NCBI GenBank assembly: GCA_948687865.1
Contig: CAPQQE010000053.1
Location: 1 to 6,096 of the forward strand
Length of the DNA stretch: 6,096 nt
Direction of reading: 5' to 3'
Origin: an uncultured Bacilli bacterium
GTDB taxonomy: Bacteria > Bacillota_I > Bacilli_A > RF39 > UBA660
Every line of letters begins with the position of its first letter. The stretch's first letter is position 1. A model generated the notes under the pieces. The model was given only the letters and a program-made list of their open reading frames with translations, did no database searches and was not told the origin of the DNA. The position numbers and the translations under genes are program-made. This document shows positions 5,581 to 6,096 of the stretch, piece after piece.

Positions 5581-6096
5581 TGATTGAAAAGGAAAGTATA
5601 CCATTTGCTCCATTTTTAATTGAATCAATGAGGTCTTTGGGGTATTCGTTTGAAACTGCGATTGCAGATTTAGTAGATAATAGTATAACAGCAAATGCTT
5701 CAGAGATTCAAATTTTTCTTACTCCAAATGCGAATCCACAATTAATTATTTTTGATAATGGTTGTGGTATGAGTGAATTAGAATTGGAAGAAGCTTTAAG
5801 ATATGGCAGTAGAAATCCTAATGATGAAAGAAAAGAAAATGATTTAGGAAGATTTGGTTTGGGCCTTAAATCAGCATCACTTTCGCAATGTAGAAAACTA
5901 ATAGTGGTTAGTAAAAAACATGAACAACTATCATGCTTTTCGTGGGACATAGATGTTGTAACTGAAAAAGGAAAATGGGTATTATTACAATATAGTAAAG
6001 AAGATATAAATAAATTGCCAATGATAGATTTATTGAATCATGTTTCATCGGGTACCTATGTTTTATTGCAAAATTTTGATAGAATTTCATCTTCTA
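5580..6096 (+). CDS. MORC/MutL-like GHKL ATPase, N-terminal part (cut by window end)
   Basis: The ATG at 5580 shares its A with the last base of the fic stop codon and has AGGAGG (5565-5570) 9 nt upstream, so translation is likely coupled to fic. Only 172 codons are visible. The GHKL ATP-binding motifs are clear: ETAIADLVDNS (Asn34 as Mg-ATP ligand; the general-base position appears to be Asp30 rather than Glu), DNGCGM (59-64) and GRFGLGLKSASLS (90-102). The opening IPFAPFLIESMRSLGYSFETAIADL is typical of bacterial MORC-like ATPases found in restriction/defence operons, often with Z1 helicase and nuclease partners. The missing C-terminus would hold the S5-like transducer fold and any further domains. 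Base composition is clearly higher in G+C than in upstream genes. Confidence 0.88.
   Translation, partial: MIEKESIPFAPFLIESMRSLGYSFETAIADLVDNSITANASEIQIFLTPNANPQLIIFDNGCGMSELELEEALRYGSRNPNDERKENDLGRFGLGLKSASLSQCRKLIVVSKKHEQLSCFSWDIDVVTEKGKWVLLQYSKEDINKLPMIDLLNHVSSGTYVLLQNFDRISSS

Noticed and set aside
5708..6090. Two reverse-strand ORFs of 80 and 60 codons
   Set aside because: Both are shadows of the GHKL ATPase, whose + strand frame carries all the expected motifs.
1..6096. CRISPR array, tRNA or rRNA genes
   Set aside because: No regularly spaced direct repeats and no cloverleaf or rRNA signature sequences were seen on either strand.

Overview
The window is very AT-rich (sampled stretches are about 20-33% G+C), uses the standard code (TGG for Trp, TAA/TAG stops), has AGGAGG-type ribosome sites, and all its genes lie on the + strand. 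This fits a low-GC Firmicute, most likely a Clostridium-like host. I cannot name the species.

Left part (1-3010): one end of a mobile element of the Tn4451/Tn5397 type. Palindromic AACTAGTT repeats (41-76) are followed by two small overlapping ORFs (27 and 33 aa), a putative promoter with dyads, a complete 553-aa large serine recombinase of the TnpX/TndX kind, an unrecognised 132-aa protein, and a TnpV-family protein. A long-stemmed Rho-independent terminator (about 2964-3017) closes this module. The recombinase-then-tnpV order resembles my memory of Tn4451. Neither end of the element can be fixed from this window.

Right part (3060-6096): cargo that looks like defence. It holds an AbiE toxin-antitoxin pair (abiEi, abiEii, overlapping), a Fic-domain protein, and the first 172 codons of a MORC/MutL-like GHKL ATPase that runs off the window. 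The ATPase start codon shares one base with the fic stop codon, so the two genes look translationally coupled. Bacterial MORC-like ATPases of this type are known from restriction/defence operons, often with Z1-domain helicases and nucleases. Such partners would be expected just past 6096.

Two non-coding patterns stand out. First, an imperfect repeat of about 66-72 nt occurs in inverted orientation on both sides of abiEi-abiEii (3067-3132 on the - strand, 4670-4739 on the + strand). Both copies fold into the same two hairpins, with a compensatory C-G to G-C change and a compatible G-U change. This suggests a conserved structured RNA rather than a plain DNA repeat. Second, the abiEi promoter is bracketed by a perfect 11-bp inverted repeat, and the whole 46-bp promoter/operator has an ungapped 37/46 match 753 bp upstream, ahead of tnpV (2428-2473). 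The AbiEi antitoxin may therefore also act on the transposon module.
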